A stretch of DNA of 15,301 nt, taken from positions 1-15,301 of the forward strand of contig JBBTRD010000002.1 of the NCBI GenBank assembly GCA_038065335.1. The letters are read 5' to 3'. The notes under the pieces were generated by a model, which was not told where the DNA came from, did no database searches, and was given only the letters and a program-made list of their open reading frames with translations. This DNA comes from 2-01-FULL-41-21 sp038065335 (lineage in GTDB: Bacteria > Patescibacteriota > Minisyncoccia > 2-02-FULL-40-12 > GWA2-44-9). Position numbers and translations under genes: made by a program. How positions within the stretch are numbered: the first letter of the stretch is position 1; each line of letters begins with the position of its first letter. Below are positions 1 through 7,337 of the stretch, one piece after another.

Positions 1-2
1 AT

Positions 3-617
3 ATAACGTCTGTGACTCCGGAGACGTCTTTGATTGAAGCGATTAACTTGATTTTGAAAAATGGCTTTAATGGTTTGCCGGTCGTGGTCGGGGGTTATTT
101 AGTTGGCGTCCTGACGGATTATGACATGATTATTCATGGAACTTCGATTCATTTGCCGACGTTTCTAAAACTTTTTCACAAAATCGATTTATATAAAAGC
201 GACGCCGAACCAGTCAAAGAGGAATTGAAAAAGTTAGCAGTCTTGAAAGTGTCCGATGTCATGAATTTGAATCCGAACTATGTTAAAGAAACGAGCTCAG
301 TTTTCGAGGTGATAGACCTATTTACTAAAAATTCGGCCAGCCCCTTACCGGTCGTGGATGAACAGAAAATTTTAACTGGCGTGATTGGTCGCCACGACAT
401 CGTCAGATTTATGGGCGAAGAAAAAATTAACGCTCAAATGTTTGAAAAACAGCTCCAAACCGAAGAAATTATCAACACTTTTGTTGACGGTTTTGATAAA
501 AGATTTATGCTGGTATCCAAGGCGAGGGTGAAAATTTGGCTGGTGGCTAGTGTTTTGTTTGCCCTCGTCGGCTTCGCGATTGCCTGGATATTAATACTTC
601 AGGTGAACATTAAGTAA
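3..617 (+). CDS. CBS-pair protein with C-terminal membrane helix (5' end cut by window)
   Basis: The frame is open to the left edge of the window, and the first codons (I-T-S-V-T-P-E-T-S) are the inside of a CBS domain, so the real start lies upstream; the GTG at 12 is probably not the start. Two CBS repeats are visible, about residues 1-45 (NGLPVV, GVLTDYDMI) and 75-135 (VSDVMNLNP, PLPVVDE, GVIGRHDIVRFM). CBS pairs usually bind adenine nucleotides and switch an attached activity. After a charged helical stretch there is one hydrophobic helix (about residues 173-197) and a very short tail, which would anchor the protein with the CBS pair in the cytoplasm. No catalytic or transport domain is visible in the part present. 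The partner is unknown. Confidence 0.85.
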   Translation: MTSVTPETSLIEAINLILKNGFNGLPVVVGGYLVGVLTDYDMIIHGTSIHLPTFLKLFHKIDLYKSDAEPVKEELKKLAVLKVSDVMNLNPNYVKETSSVFEVIDLFTKNSASPLPVVDEQKILTGVIGRHDIVRFMGEEKINAQMFEKQLQTEEIINTFVDGFDKRFMLVSKARVKIWLVASVLFALVGFAIAWILILQVNIK

Positions 618-655
618 TTGAGTCGGTGTTTTGGAAGTCCACAGTTGTCAGTTAC

Positions 656-681
656 TTGACCGCTGTTGGGGGGGCTATAAT
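656..681 (+). promoter_or_regulatory. Possible promoter with perfect TATAAT
   Basis: A consensus TATAAT lies at 676-681 and TTGACC at 656-661, but the spacer is only 14 bases, shorter than the usual 16-18. Transcription from this -10 would start near 688, downstream of the TTG (681) and ATG (684), which favours the in-frame ATG at 744 as the start of the next gene. Confidence 0.4.
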
Positions 682-743
682 TGATGGGTAACCAAAATCT
701 TTGTTGGTCGAACGAAGAAATAAAAAATAATTTATCTTTACAA

Positions 744-1115
744 ATGAAAAAAAATTTCAAAGTAATTGCAATCACGGTTATAGTGACTGTAATTATCCTT
801 GTCGGTTTATTAGAAATTCAGAAGAGTAATGCGCGAGCTGGTGCCGTGGCGAATCTTAAGAGTATTTATCCTCAACTAAAGAGTTCCCAAGAGAAAATAG
901 CCGCGACTATCGAGACGAACACGATTATCAGTCAAAATAAATCGTGGTTTGGTTTTTCGAATTCGAGCGCTAATAGGTGGAATGAAATACCAAACGATCA
1001 ACCCGATATGAGGTGGTTAACTAGCTGGTACGGAAGTAGTTCTGGTGGTTCTAGTGTAGATACTTCGTGGGGTTACTATGATCCATCAACGGGAGAATTT
1101 ACTCAAGGTCGTTAA
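744..1115 (+). CDS. Small membrane-anchored protein of unknown function
   Basis: I do not recognise this protein. From the ATG at 744 it is 123 residues: a lysine-rich start (MKKNFK), one hydrophobic helix (about residues 6-24, rich in I and V) and then an extracytoplasmic part. That part has a helical segment (KSIYPQLKSSQEKIAATIE) followed by a Trp, Ser, Gly and Tyr-rich tail. In-frame TTG 681 and ATG 684 would add 20 residues, but a TATAAT at 676-681 overlaps them and none of the extra residues look like a signal peptide. The layout (type II anchor, helix, aromatic tail) loosely recalls pilin-like or LemA-like surface proteins, but no family motif is present. A strong terminator follows 9 bases after the stop, so it appears to be transcribed alone. 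Confidence 0.6.
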   Translation: MKKNFKVIAITVIVTVIILVGLLEIQKSNARAGAVANLKSIYPQLKSSQEKIAATIETNTIISQNKSWFGFSNSSANRWNEIPNDQPDMRWLTSWYGSSSGGSSVDTSWGYYDPSTGEFTQGR

Positions 1116-1124
1116 TCCTGACGC

Positions 1125-1168
1125 AACCAAATCAAAATCGCCCCATATGGGGCGATTTTGATTTGGTT
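1125..1168. terminator. Perfect 20-bp-stem palindromic terminator
   Basis: The arms 1125-1144 and 1149-1168 are perfectly complementary around an ATAT centre. The core is GC-rich (CGCCCC/GGGGCG) and the outer arms are A-rich on the left and T-rich on the right, so it can act in both directions. It follows the stop of the small membrane protein by 9 bases. Confidence 0.8.
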
Positions 1169-1192
1169 GATAACTTTTCGACGTAAAAGTGC

Positions 1193-1198
1193 TAAAAT
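1193..1198 (+). promoter_or_regulatory. Putative -10 box (TAAAAT) of a leaderless gene
   Basis: TAAAAT ends 6 bases before the ATG at 1205. The same distance is seen at several other starts in this window. The best -35 candidate, TTGATA at 1167-1172, has a 20-base spacer, so only the -10 is convincing. Confidence 0.4.
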
Positions 1199-1204
1199 CA
1201 TAGT

Positions 1205-1771
1205 ATGTCGTCATTAACATCAGAGGGATTTCTTAATCCTGACGCGGTTGTGGGGGAGTTTGGGATTACATCCGGCATGCGCATTGCCGATTTTGGTTGC
1301 GGCGCCGGCCACATTGGGATTCTTGTGGCTCAAAAGACGGGTAAAGATGGCTATGTCGTAGCTTTGGATATTATGGAAGACAAACTCGATAGTTTTAAGG
1401 CTCGAACTAAGGCGGCGGGTTTAGAAAATATCGAGACGAAACGGGCCAATCTTGAAATATTGGGCAATACCGGTCTCGGTGATGATACACAAGATATGGT
1501 TCTTTTGATCAATATTCTTTTTCAGTCTAATAAAAAGTCCGATATATTAAAAGAAGCGAAAAGAGTTCTTAAATCTGGGGGCTCGGCGATTTTGGTTGAA
1601 TGGAAAAAAGGTGAGGGGGGCCTGCCCCGCCAAGGCGGGGGTTTTGGTCCGCCCGATGAGCTTCGAACCGAGGCTAGCGCAATGGAAGCAATGTTTACCG
1701 TCGAAGGCTTTGCATTAGTTCGTCAATTTAATGTGGGCCAATTTCATTACGGAATAATATTTCGGAAATAA
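1205..1771 (+). CDS. Class I SAM-dependent methyltransferase
   Basis: The 188-residue protein is a single Rossmann-type methyltransferase domain with no membrane segment. Motif I (DFGCGAGHIG, about residues 28-37) binds S-adenosylmethionine. The acidic residue after strand 2 is in VVALDIM (about 50-56), and the post-I and motif II region ends in the DMVLLINILFQS strand. The VLKSGGSAILVEW segment resembles UbiE/ArsM-like methyltransferases (Methyltransf_11/31 group). The substrate cannot be told. A GC palindrome (1625-1640) encodes an extra loop of the kind G-L-P-R-Q-G-G-G just after VEWKKGEG, where related proteins usually go almost directly from WKK to a GPP motif; this looks like a repeat inserted in frame. 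The stop codon directly abuts the GTG of the next gene, so the two are probably co-transcribed. Confidence 0.85.
   Translation: MSSLTSEGFLNPDAVVGEFGITSGMRIADFGCGAGHIGILVAQKTGKDGYVVALDIMEDKLDSFKARTKAAGLENIETKRANLEILGNTGLGDDTQDMVLLINILFQSNKKSDILKEAKRVLKSGGSAILVEWKKGEGGLPRQGGGFGPPDELRTEASAMEAMFTVEGFALVRQFNVGQFHYGIIFRK
1625..1640. repeat. GC-rich palindrome inside the methyltransferase gene
   Basis: CCCCGCC, AA, GGCGGGG. The same 7-bp arms, with GA in the middle, form the core of the terminator at 8638-8685. The copy here lies in the coding region, in frame. Confidence 0.6.
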
Positions 1772-3076
1772 GTGAACTCTAATAAGCTGATGTACATTTT
1801 GGTCGGGGTGATTGTGGTGGCGGTTTTCGTGACCATTGTTTTGGTTTTGCGAAATGTCGGCGGGGCGGTCGCCAAACCGGTCACTCTTCAGTTTTGGGGT
1901 GTTTTCGATAATCATAACGCTTTTGATAAAGTCATTTCTGATTTTAAGGTTCAGAATCCGGGCATCGACGTGAAGTATCAGTTGTTTACGTACGAACAGT
2001 ATGAACAAGGGTTTGTGAACGCTCTAGCGGCCGGCACGGGTCCCGACATTTTGATGATTCATAATACTTGGCTACCCAAACACGGCGACAAGTTGGTGCC
2101 TCTGCCGACTACTGGCGTGCCCGATACTAAGAATCCATTTACTGTTCAAAATTTTAAAGATCAATTTGTGGATGTGGCCTATCAGGATCTCGTCTATAAC
2201 AATCAAATTTACGGCTTGCCTTTGTATGTTGATACGTTAGGGCTCTATTACAATAAAGATTTATTCAATAGCGCCGGTATCACCCGGCCGCCCCAGACTT
2301 GGGGCGAGGTTAATGGCGATATTCAATTATTAACCAAACTTGATGGTCGCGGAAACATCACTCAATCAGGATTTTCGTTAGGCACAGCTCGCAACATTAA
2401 TCGTTCGACTGATATCTTAATGGATATGATGATTCAATCGGGCGTGCAAATGACATCGACCGATCAGCGTTCGGCCACATTTGCGCAGACGATAAGCGGT
2501 CAGCGTGTCGGCGAGATTGCCCTGCAGTATTACACCAATTTTGCCAATCCTAGAAATCCGGACTATTCGTGGAATGATAGTCAACACTATGCAATTGATG
2601 CTTTCACCGAAGGTACATTGGCAATGATGGCCGGTTATGCCCATGACGCGCAGGTGATTCGTTCTAAAGCCCCGCGCTTAAATTTTGCCATGGCCTCGAT
2701 GCCCCAAGCCTCAATGACTGATGTGCGTAACTTTGCCAATTACTGGGGTGTGGGAGTAGCCGCAAAATCAGCTCATCCTCTTGAGGCTTGGAAGTTTGTG
2801 AATTATTTAGCTTCCAAAGAAGGGGTGACAACTTATCTCAATGCTACGAGCCGGCCATCGGCTCGGCGTGATTTAATCGATCTCCAGCGCACTGATCCAG
2901 ATCTGGGTACCTTCGCGGTCCAAGCTCTTTCGGCCCGTTCTTGGTTTCAGGCCGACAATGTTGCCATCGAAACTATTTTTGCCGACATGATTGATGATGT
3001 AAATTTTAATCGTTCCTCAATCCGAGATGCCATCAGTCGAGCTGAATCACGAGTAACGGTGCTCATGCAACGCTAG
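1772..3076 (+). CDS. Membrane-anchored extracellular solute-binding protein, family 1
   Basis: The 434-residue protein matches the SBP_bac_1 family, which captures sugars and similar solutes for ABC importers. It starts with a membrane helix (about residues 7-27) without a lipobox cysteine, so it is probably held by an uncleaved anchor. The binding domain follows: TLQFWGVFDN (about 38-47), the GTGPDILMIHNTW segment near residue 90, the YGLPLYVDTLGLYYNKDLF hinge near 150, and the typical late segment with PLEAWKFVNYLAS (about 340-352). The start is a GTG that follows the methyltransferase stop with no gap. No permease or ATPase gene lies next to it, so it is an orphan binding protein here, as far as the window shows. 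The ligand is not predictable from sequence alone. Confidence 0.85.
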   Translation: MNSNKLMYILVGVIVVAVFVTIVLVLRNVGGAVAKPVTLQFWGVFDNHNAFDKVISDFKVQNPGIDVKYQLFTYEQYEQGFVNALAAGTGPDILMIHNTWLPKHGDKLVPLPTTGVPDTKNPFTVQNFKDQFVDVAYQDLVYNNQIYGLPLYVDTLGLYYNKDLFNSAGITRPPQTWGEVNGDIQLLTKLDGRGNITQSGFSLGTARNINRSTDILMDMMIQSGVQMTSTDQRSATFAQTISGQRVGEIALQYYTNFANPRNPDYSWNDSQHYAIDAFTEGTLAMMAGYAHDAQVIRSKAPRLNFAMASMPQASMTDVRNFANYWGVGVAAKSAHPLEAWKFVNYLASKEGVTTYLNATSRPSARRDLIDLQRTDPDLGTFAVQALSARSWFQADNVAIETIFADMIDDVNFNRSSIRDAISRAESRVTVLMQR

Positions 3077-3081
3077 GCAAA

Positions 3082-3174
3082 AATTTACAATAACCAATTT
3101 ACAATTTTCATTAAATGTATCAATTGACCAATTGAATCATTAAAAATTTATTGTAAATTGAAAACTGTAAATTG
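3082..3174. repeat. A/T-rich inverted repeats between solute-binding and pilin-like genes
   Basis: AATTTACAATAA at 3082-3093 is exactly complementary to 3148-3159. CAATTTACAATTTTCA at 3095-3110 is complementary to 3159-3174 with one mismatch. The 112-base gap is therefore mostly repeat sequence and also holds the likely promoter of the next operon. Confidence 0.65.
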
Positions 3175-3179
3175 ATAAT
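3151..3179 (+). promoter_or_regulatory. Possible promoter of the VirB2-like operon
   Basis: TTGTAA (3151-3156) and GATAAT (3174-3179) are separated by 17 bases. Transcription would begin near 3186, just before the GTG at 3189. The match is moderate and the region is A/T-rich, so chance matches are easy. Confidence 0.4.
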
Positions 3180-3188
3180 TATTTAGTC

Positions 3189-4496
3189 GTGTTTAAGAAT
3201 TTATCAAAAATAGTACTGATTACGGCGATACTTATATTCGCTGTGCCTCGCTCGGCTTCGGCTGTTAGTTGGTTTCCGCTTGTGCCGTGCGGACTAAATC
3301 AGCAACCTGTGGGCATAGATAAAAGCGTTCATGATTATACGCAGACTTGTAATCAGTGTCTCTTGATTAAACTTGGTAAGAACATTATTGACATGACCTT
3401 TTTTGCTATTGTACCGTCGGTCGGCACGCTCATGTTTCTCATTGCCGGTTTCATTATTCTTTTCAATGCTCGGAGTGGCAAGTCCGACGGGGTGGCTAAA
3501 GGGCGTCAGATTATGAAGGATACAGCCATTGGTATTGCCATCATTCTTGGGGCTTGGCTCATCACCAATTTTATATTAAAAAGTATTGCTAGTGACCAAG
3601 TTCTTAAAACGCCGTGGTATCAAATCCAGTGTACTACGGGTACGTTAAAGGATATTGTTGATGCAACCACGCCGATAGGTGGAGGAGCGGTCACAAAATA
3701 TAAATGCAATACATCTAATATCTGCGAAGCAAATTCTACTGGCGAATACACCACCAACACCTGTGATGGTAAATGCCAAGCGCCTACGGGAGGTGTTTTG
3801 GTTGTTGCCATTGCCTCACTGCCGGATGCCACCCAAGGCACGGCTTATTCCCAAACTCTATCCGCCACCGGCGGTGTAACTCCATATATTTGGTCCATAT
3901 CTTCCGGAGCATTGTCCGCCGGAATTTCCATTTCCGGAAATATTATTTCCGGAACTCCCACTGCAGCCGGCACGGCAACTTTCACTGTTAAGGTTGAGGA
4001 CTCTGCCTCGCCGAAGCAATCAGCGACAAAACAACTAACAATCAAAGTAAATCCAACGACAGGTAGTTTGTGTTCACAACCCGCCCAACTGGCCGCAAGT
4101 AATAATGAGCCATATCCTAGAAAAAATGCACCAGAACTCGATAATTTATTAAGCTGTATCCGATCAAAATTACCCGGGGAGAATTTAGGTAGTCAGTTCA
4201 CCTATGATAATAGCTACGAGTTGTGCAATTATACTCGCGGTCAAAGAACCTGCACTGCCAAATGTTCACATGCTGTTAATTCTTGTCATTATGGAGGCAA
4301 AACCGGTAGTCAAGGATCTTTAGCTGTTGATTTTGGTAACGATGCGATTGGAGACAGTATTATCCAGGCCGCAGTTTCGTGTGGTGTTCCAAGCGCCAAA
4401 GCAAGATGTGAAAATGCTGCTGGCGCGCGTGTTAATTGTGTTGGTGGTGGCGCAACACACGTCCACATATCAGCATTAAGTTGTGATGCAAAATAA
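3189..4496 (+). CDS. Exported VirB2/TrbC-like, Ig-like and possible M15-peptidase fusion protein
   Basis: This 435-residue protein has four parts. A signal peptide (about 1-26) ends at SASA. A two-helix module (helices about 70-92 and 110-130, joined by a charged loop GKSDGVAKGRQIMKD) resembles VirB2/TrbC pilin-like proteins. An Ig-like domain (about 205-287) has the He_PIG pattern: ATQGTAYSQTL, GTPTAAGTATFTV. The Cys-rich C-terminal domain (about 295-435) holds H-Y-G-G, L-A-V-D-F-G and T-H-V-H-I-S, which fits the His, Asp, His metal ligands of M15-type D-Ala carboxypeptidases or related cell-wall hydrolases, though the first His-Asp spacing is longer than in classic VanY. Its role would be outside the membrane, perhaps peptidoglycan cutting during assembly of an envelope structure. 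It starts the operon; the next gene overlaps its end. The peptidase call is inference. Confidence 0.7.
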   Translation: MFKNLSKIVLITAILIFAVPRSASAVSWFPLVPCGLNQQPVGIDKSVHDYTQTCNQCLLIKLGKNIIDMTFFAIVPSVGTLMFLIAGFIILFNARSGKSDGVAKGRQIMKDTAIGIAIILGAWLITNFILKSIASDQVLKTPWYQIQCTTGTLKDIVDATTPIGGGAVTKYKCNTSNICEANSTGEYTTNTCDGKCQAPTGGVLVVAIASLPDATQGTAYSQTLSATGGVTPYIWSISSGALSAGISISGNIISGTPTAAGTATFTVKVEDSASPKQSATKQLTIKVNPTTGSLCSQPAQLAASNNEPYPRKNAPELDNLLSCIRSKLPGENLGSQFTYDNSYELCNYTRGQRTCTAKCSHAVNSCHYGGKTGSQGSLAVDFGNDAIGDSIIQAAVSCGVPSAKARCENAAGARVNCVGGGATHVHISALSCDAK

Positions 4497-5178
4497 GATT
4501 ATTAAAATTGTTTTGGCATTATTTATTACTACGTTTGCGTTAGGTTATTTGGTTTCGGCCGAAATCGGTGACTATAATGCTGGTAGTTACGTTTTCCATC
4601 TCTATTATGATAATGGCAAGCTTGTGGCAGACCGAGACTTTAAATTTGTTTATGATGTTATTCCCAGCGATTATGTCGCGGGCCCGATTACTACCCAGTT
4701 TCCATATCGAGGAGAGGTTATAAACATAATGGGCGAGATTGCGGAAAGATTTCAATTTGACCCTCATAACATAGGAGCTTTGAAGGGCGGAATATCTGTT
4801 AACGCGCCGTATGTCGCTGATGGTCAAAAGGTGATTTTCTATGATAATCAAAATCAGCCGGTCTTAACTATTCCCGTCAGCGACAGTTCATTTTGTAATG
4901 ATGACGGTATTTGTAATGTCGATCGGGGAGAGGATTCATCGAGCTGTCCAAAAGATTGCAAACAAGGTTTGGTTACTCCTTTGCCGACAGCAACACCCAC
5001 TTCGTCAACCGGCGGTTCAAGCGGGCTATTGTCTGGTATTTTATACACTCTGGCGGGACTGGTGCTTGTCGGTCTTGTCTGGTGGATGTTTAAAAGGCAT
5101 CATAACTCCAATAACATGCCCTTGTCTCCGTCTTTACCCACACCGCCCGCTCCACCTAACTCCAATAATCCAGTATAA
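4486..5178 (+). CDS. Single-pass surface protein with Cys-rich calcium-loop-like motif
   Basis: The protein has a signal peptide (about 1-26, ending LVSA), a predicted beta-rich exported domain (about 27-130) and a short motif with C-N-D-D-G-I-C-N-V-D-R-G-E-D followed by S-C-P-K-D-C (about 138-160). That motif resembles the Cys-bounded calcium-loop repeats found on many exported proteins. A Thr/Ser/Pro/Gly linker follows, then a membrane helix (about 182-204), a KRHH stop-transfer sequence and a Pro-rich cytoplasmic tail. I do not recognise the main domain. It overlaps the end of the previous gene by 11 bases (ATG 4486; the GTG at 4483 is also in frame), and its stop overlaps the next ATG by one base, so it is translated as part of the operon. 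No Shine-Dalgarno site is visible. Confidence 0.7.
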   Translation: MQNKIIKIVLALFITTFALGYLVSAEIGDYNAGSYVFHLYYDNGKLVADRDFKFVYDVIPSDYVAGPITTQFPYRGEVINIMGEIAERFQFDPHNIGALKGGISVNAPYVADGQKVIFYDNQNQPVLTIPVSDSSFCNDDGICNVDRGEDSSSCPKDCKQGLVTPLPTATPTSSTGGSSGLLSGILYTLAGLVLVGLVWWMFKRHHNSNNMPLSPSLPTPPAPPNSNNPV

Positions 5179-6332
5179 TGAAATTGATGAAAATCATAAA
5201 TAAGCCAATTTTTCTTCTTATCTTCGTAGTAGTCGCTGTGTTTTTTGGTGTTCCTGCCCACAGAACTAATGCGGCTGCTTGTTTATTAAACAATGCCACA
5301 TGGAGACAACCGGCCGCAAATACTGGTGACGTCGTCGAAGTCAAGATAGATGGTAATAACGATTGTTTGGGACAAAAAGTAACAATTGAAATTTGGTGGG
5401 ATCAAATGTTTCCAACACCAGATACTCGTCGGGCAACAGTAGAGGCTGTTTTTCCATCAAATTCTTCCACGATAATCTATAAATGGACGGTTCCATCAGA
5501 TACAAGTTGGACCGCATTCATTGATGCCCAATTTTATATTATAGCCAAAACTAATTCATCGGGGGCGGGAGCGAGTGTTGATTCTACCACCAATGGAAGT
5601 ATCCCATATTTAAAGATTACCTCCATAACCAATCTTAATCCGGAAGTACAGATAACCGATTTTCATGTTACGCCGAAAGAAATTCCAGCCAATAAGACTT
5701 CGACCATAACTGCGACGTTAAAATTTCATGCCAATTCTCCGGCTTATCTTGTTCATAGATGTGTGACTGGCGTACAACTATTTCTACTAGATGATTCCGG
5801 AAGTAAAATTTATTCATCTGCAGTGAAAGCGCTGGACCAATTCACAAGTGATTATAATTTCGATTTTAATTATAACTATGATGCCAAAGGTGATGGAACG
5901 GTTAATTTAAGAGGAAAAATAGAATGCTGGGGAAACTCGCTTTTAGTTACTCTCCCAACGTCTTCTCCGGTTCCTTTAAAAATTGGTAGTGGTGGAACAG
6001 GAACGGGTCCTGGTGGTGGCACAGTAATTCCGGGCACAGCAACTAAATCATATTCTTTTAACATCACCAATCCGCTGAAGGGGGGACCGAATGATTTGTT
6101 TGATATCATCAATATCGTGACCCAATGGATTATATATATTGCGGTTCCGTTAGCGGTGCTTTGGATTATGTACGCCGGATTCCTAATGCTTACGGCCGGC
6201 CCGAAGCCGGAAAACTTTAAAAAAGGAAAGGATATTTTATGGTACACAATCCTTGGTCTGGCGATTATATTCATTGGTAAGGGATTTGTCACCCTTATTA
6301 TCAGTATTATTCAACTTGGAGGGACATCATAG
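5178..6332 (+). CDS. Exported protein with C-terminal VirB2/TrbC-like two-helix module
   Basis: This 384-residue protein starts with a signal peptide (about 5-33, ending TNAA) and a long exported part (about 34-275) that looks beta-rich, with segments such as VTIEIWWDQ, IIYKWTVPSD and ITDFHVTPKEIPANKTS that suggest one or two Ig-like sandwich domains. A Gly/Thr-rich linker (about 273-290) leads to the C-terminal module: two membrane helices (about 310-338 and 353-378) joined by AGPKPENFKKGKDIL. This is the same helix-charged loop-helix pattern as in the neighbouring genes, so here the pilin-like module is at the C-terminus, the reverse of the first gene of the operon. The ATG overlaps the previous stop (TAATG). 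Likely role: structural envelope or secretion component. Confidence 0.75.
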   Translation: MKLMKIINKPIFLLIFVVVAVFFGVPAHRTNAAACLLNNATWRQPAANTGDVVEVKIDGNNDCLGQKVTIEIWWDQMFPTPDTRRATVEAVFPSNSSTIIYKWTVPSDTSWTAFIDAQFYIIAKTNSSGAGASVDSTTNGSIPYLKITSITNLNPEVQITDFHVTPKEIPANKTSTITATLKFHANSPAYLVHRCVTGVQLFLLDDSGSKIYSSAVKALDQFTSDYNFDFNYNYDAKGDGTVNLRGKIECWGNSLLVTLPTSSPVPLKIGSGGTGTGPGGGTVIPGTATKSYSFNITNPLKGGPNDLFDIINIVTQWIIYIAVPLAVLWIMYAGFLMLTAGPKPENFKKGKDILWYTILGLAIIFIGKGFVTLIISIIQLGGTS

Positions 6333-6370
6333 GGCTTGTGCCAATATCAATAATTAATTACGCTGTGTCT

Positions 6371-6811
6371 ATGAGAAAATATTTCACACGGTTATCGGGG
6401 TGGGTTGGGGGACTGCTTTTGTCCCTGGTGCCCATTTTAGTTGATGCCGCCAGTTCACCATCTTTTGACGATTGGCTTGCGAGGTCTCCGGGTGTGAATC
6501 TTACAATTGGAAGTCTGTTTGGAATTATCGCCGGCTTGGCTTGCTGGAGCACCAGATTTATAACCGTGGTTATGGTGGTGATGATTATCTGGTACGGTTT
6601 TCAGATGATGGCTTCCCAAAGCAATGAAACCAAGTTCACATCGGCCAAAAAGAGCCTAGGTTATGCCGTGGTAGGCATGATTGTGGTTCTGGGCGCTTAT
6701 ACAATTATCGCTACGGTTGCGAATACCATTGAAGGAGTTGGCCAGCAGAACCTGTCGTTTAGAGGGGCCCAATATACAATGTTTATCCCGTTAAGTTGCG
6801 GGGGATACTAG
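6371..6811 (+). CDS. VirB2/TrbC-like small membrane protein
   Basis: From the ATG at 6371 the protein is 146 residues: signal peptide MRKYFTRLSG... ending near VDAA (about 27), a short exported N-terminal part, then two long hydrophobic helices (about 48-75 and 95-118) with the loop ASQSNETKFTSAKKS between them. This matches the VirB2/TrbC pilin-like pattern of its neighbours. In type IV secretion systems such proteins build the pilus; in this lineage their role is not established. GTG 6338 is an in-frame alternative start 5 bases after the previous stop, and would add 11 residues before the signal peptide. The C-terminal tail (about 25 residues, one Cys) is exported or cytoplasmic depending on topology. 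Confidence 0.75.
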   Translation: MRKYFTRLSGWVGGLLLSLVPILVDAASSPSFDDWLARSPGVNLTIGSLFGIIAGLACWSTRFITVVMVVMIIWYGFQMMASQSNETKFTSAKKSLGYAVVGMIVVLGAYTIIATVANTIEGVGQQNLSFRGAQYTMFIPLSCGGY

Positions 6812-6836
6812 GCAGTATTTATCAGGTATCATTTTC

Positions 6837-6870
6837 CAGTTTCCAATGCTCAAATTCCAAATTCCAAAAA
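6837..6870. repeat. A/T-rich CAAATTCCAAATTCC repeat at gene start
   Basis: Short units CAAATTCC and AAATTCC are repeated at 6851-6868. The same kind of unit occurs in tsaD (14021-14050, opposite strand). Here it covers the start codon at 6846. Confidence 0.5.
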
Positions 6871-7238
6871 TCAGAATCGCCATTCCTTATGTAGTAATCC
6901 TTGGTTTTCTTGCTCTACCTTTGTTAGTGCAAGCGGAACTGCCCCCCGGTAGCGCCATTACGATAGACGATGTCAGTGGTATCGTTGGTATTATCGCTCG
7001 ATTTATGATCGCGATGAGCATGGTTTGCGCCGTGATTTTTATTGTCTTGAGTGGTATAATGACGATGATGGCTCAAGACGATCCGGCCAAGTTTTCAAAA
7101 GGGCTATTGCGCTTAAAGCATGCCGCGATTGGCGCAGGAGTGGTTCTGGCGACGGGGGTGATTATTAATACCGTGGCCGCGCTGGTAGATCGTTCGTTCT
7201 TTTGTCAGATTAGTATTTTGGGAATATGCCTATACTAA
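6846..7238 (+). CDS. VirB2/TrbC-like small membrane protein with repeat-derived start
   Basis: The 130-residue protein has a signal peptide (about 1-30, ending LVQA), then helix 1 (about 45-72), a charged loop (AQDDPAKFSKGLLRLK) and helix 2 (about 93-115), the same plan as the flanking genes. It ends with a short tail with two Cys residues. The start codon and the first eight or so codons (L-K-F-Q-I-P-K) lie inside an A/T-rich repeat (6837-6870) that has relatives in other parts of the window, so the present N-terminus seems to have been supplied by that repeat. No other Met occurs before the first helix, and no ribosome binding site is visible. Confidence 0.75.
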   Translation: MLKFQIPKIRIAIPYVVILGFLALPLLVQAELPPGSAITIDDVSGIVGIIARFMIAMSMVCAVIFIVLSGIMTMMAQDDPAKFSKGLLRLKHAAIGAGVVLATGVIINTVAALVDRSFFCQISILGICLY

Positions 7239-7316
7239 CAACCTACAACCTACAATCTACAACTCGGAATCGATCAGACGTTTTTTGTCGTGGGTTGTTA
7301 GTTGTAGGTTGTAAGT
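7234..7316. repeat. Inverted CCTACAA repeat between two VirB2-like genes
   Basis: 7234-7249 and 7301-7316 are complementary at 15 of 16 positions, and both arms are built from ACAACCTACAAC units (further units follow to 7263). The left arm contains the stop codon of the upstream gene (7236-7238). The 93-base gap between the two genes is filled by this structure and a T-run at 7281-7286. Confidence 0.65.
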
Positions 7317-7337
7317 CAATTATGAAAGGGGGTGGCT

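Noticed and set aside
4898..5203. Overlapping + strand frame across the end of the single-pass surface protein gene
   Set aside because: It is a frame shadow; the accepted gene has a signal peptide, Cys motif, linker and membrane helix, and the overlap with the next gene is natural.
5876..6292. 138-residue frame on the - strand
   Set aside because: It is antisense to the Gly-rich linker and membrane helices of the VirB2-like protein at 5178-6332, and its Pro/Gly-rich run mirrors that linker.
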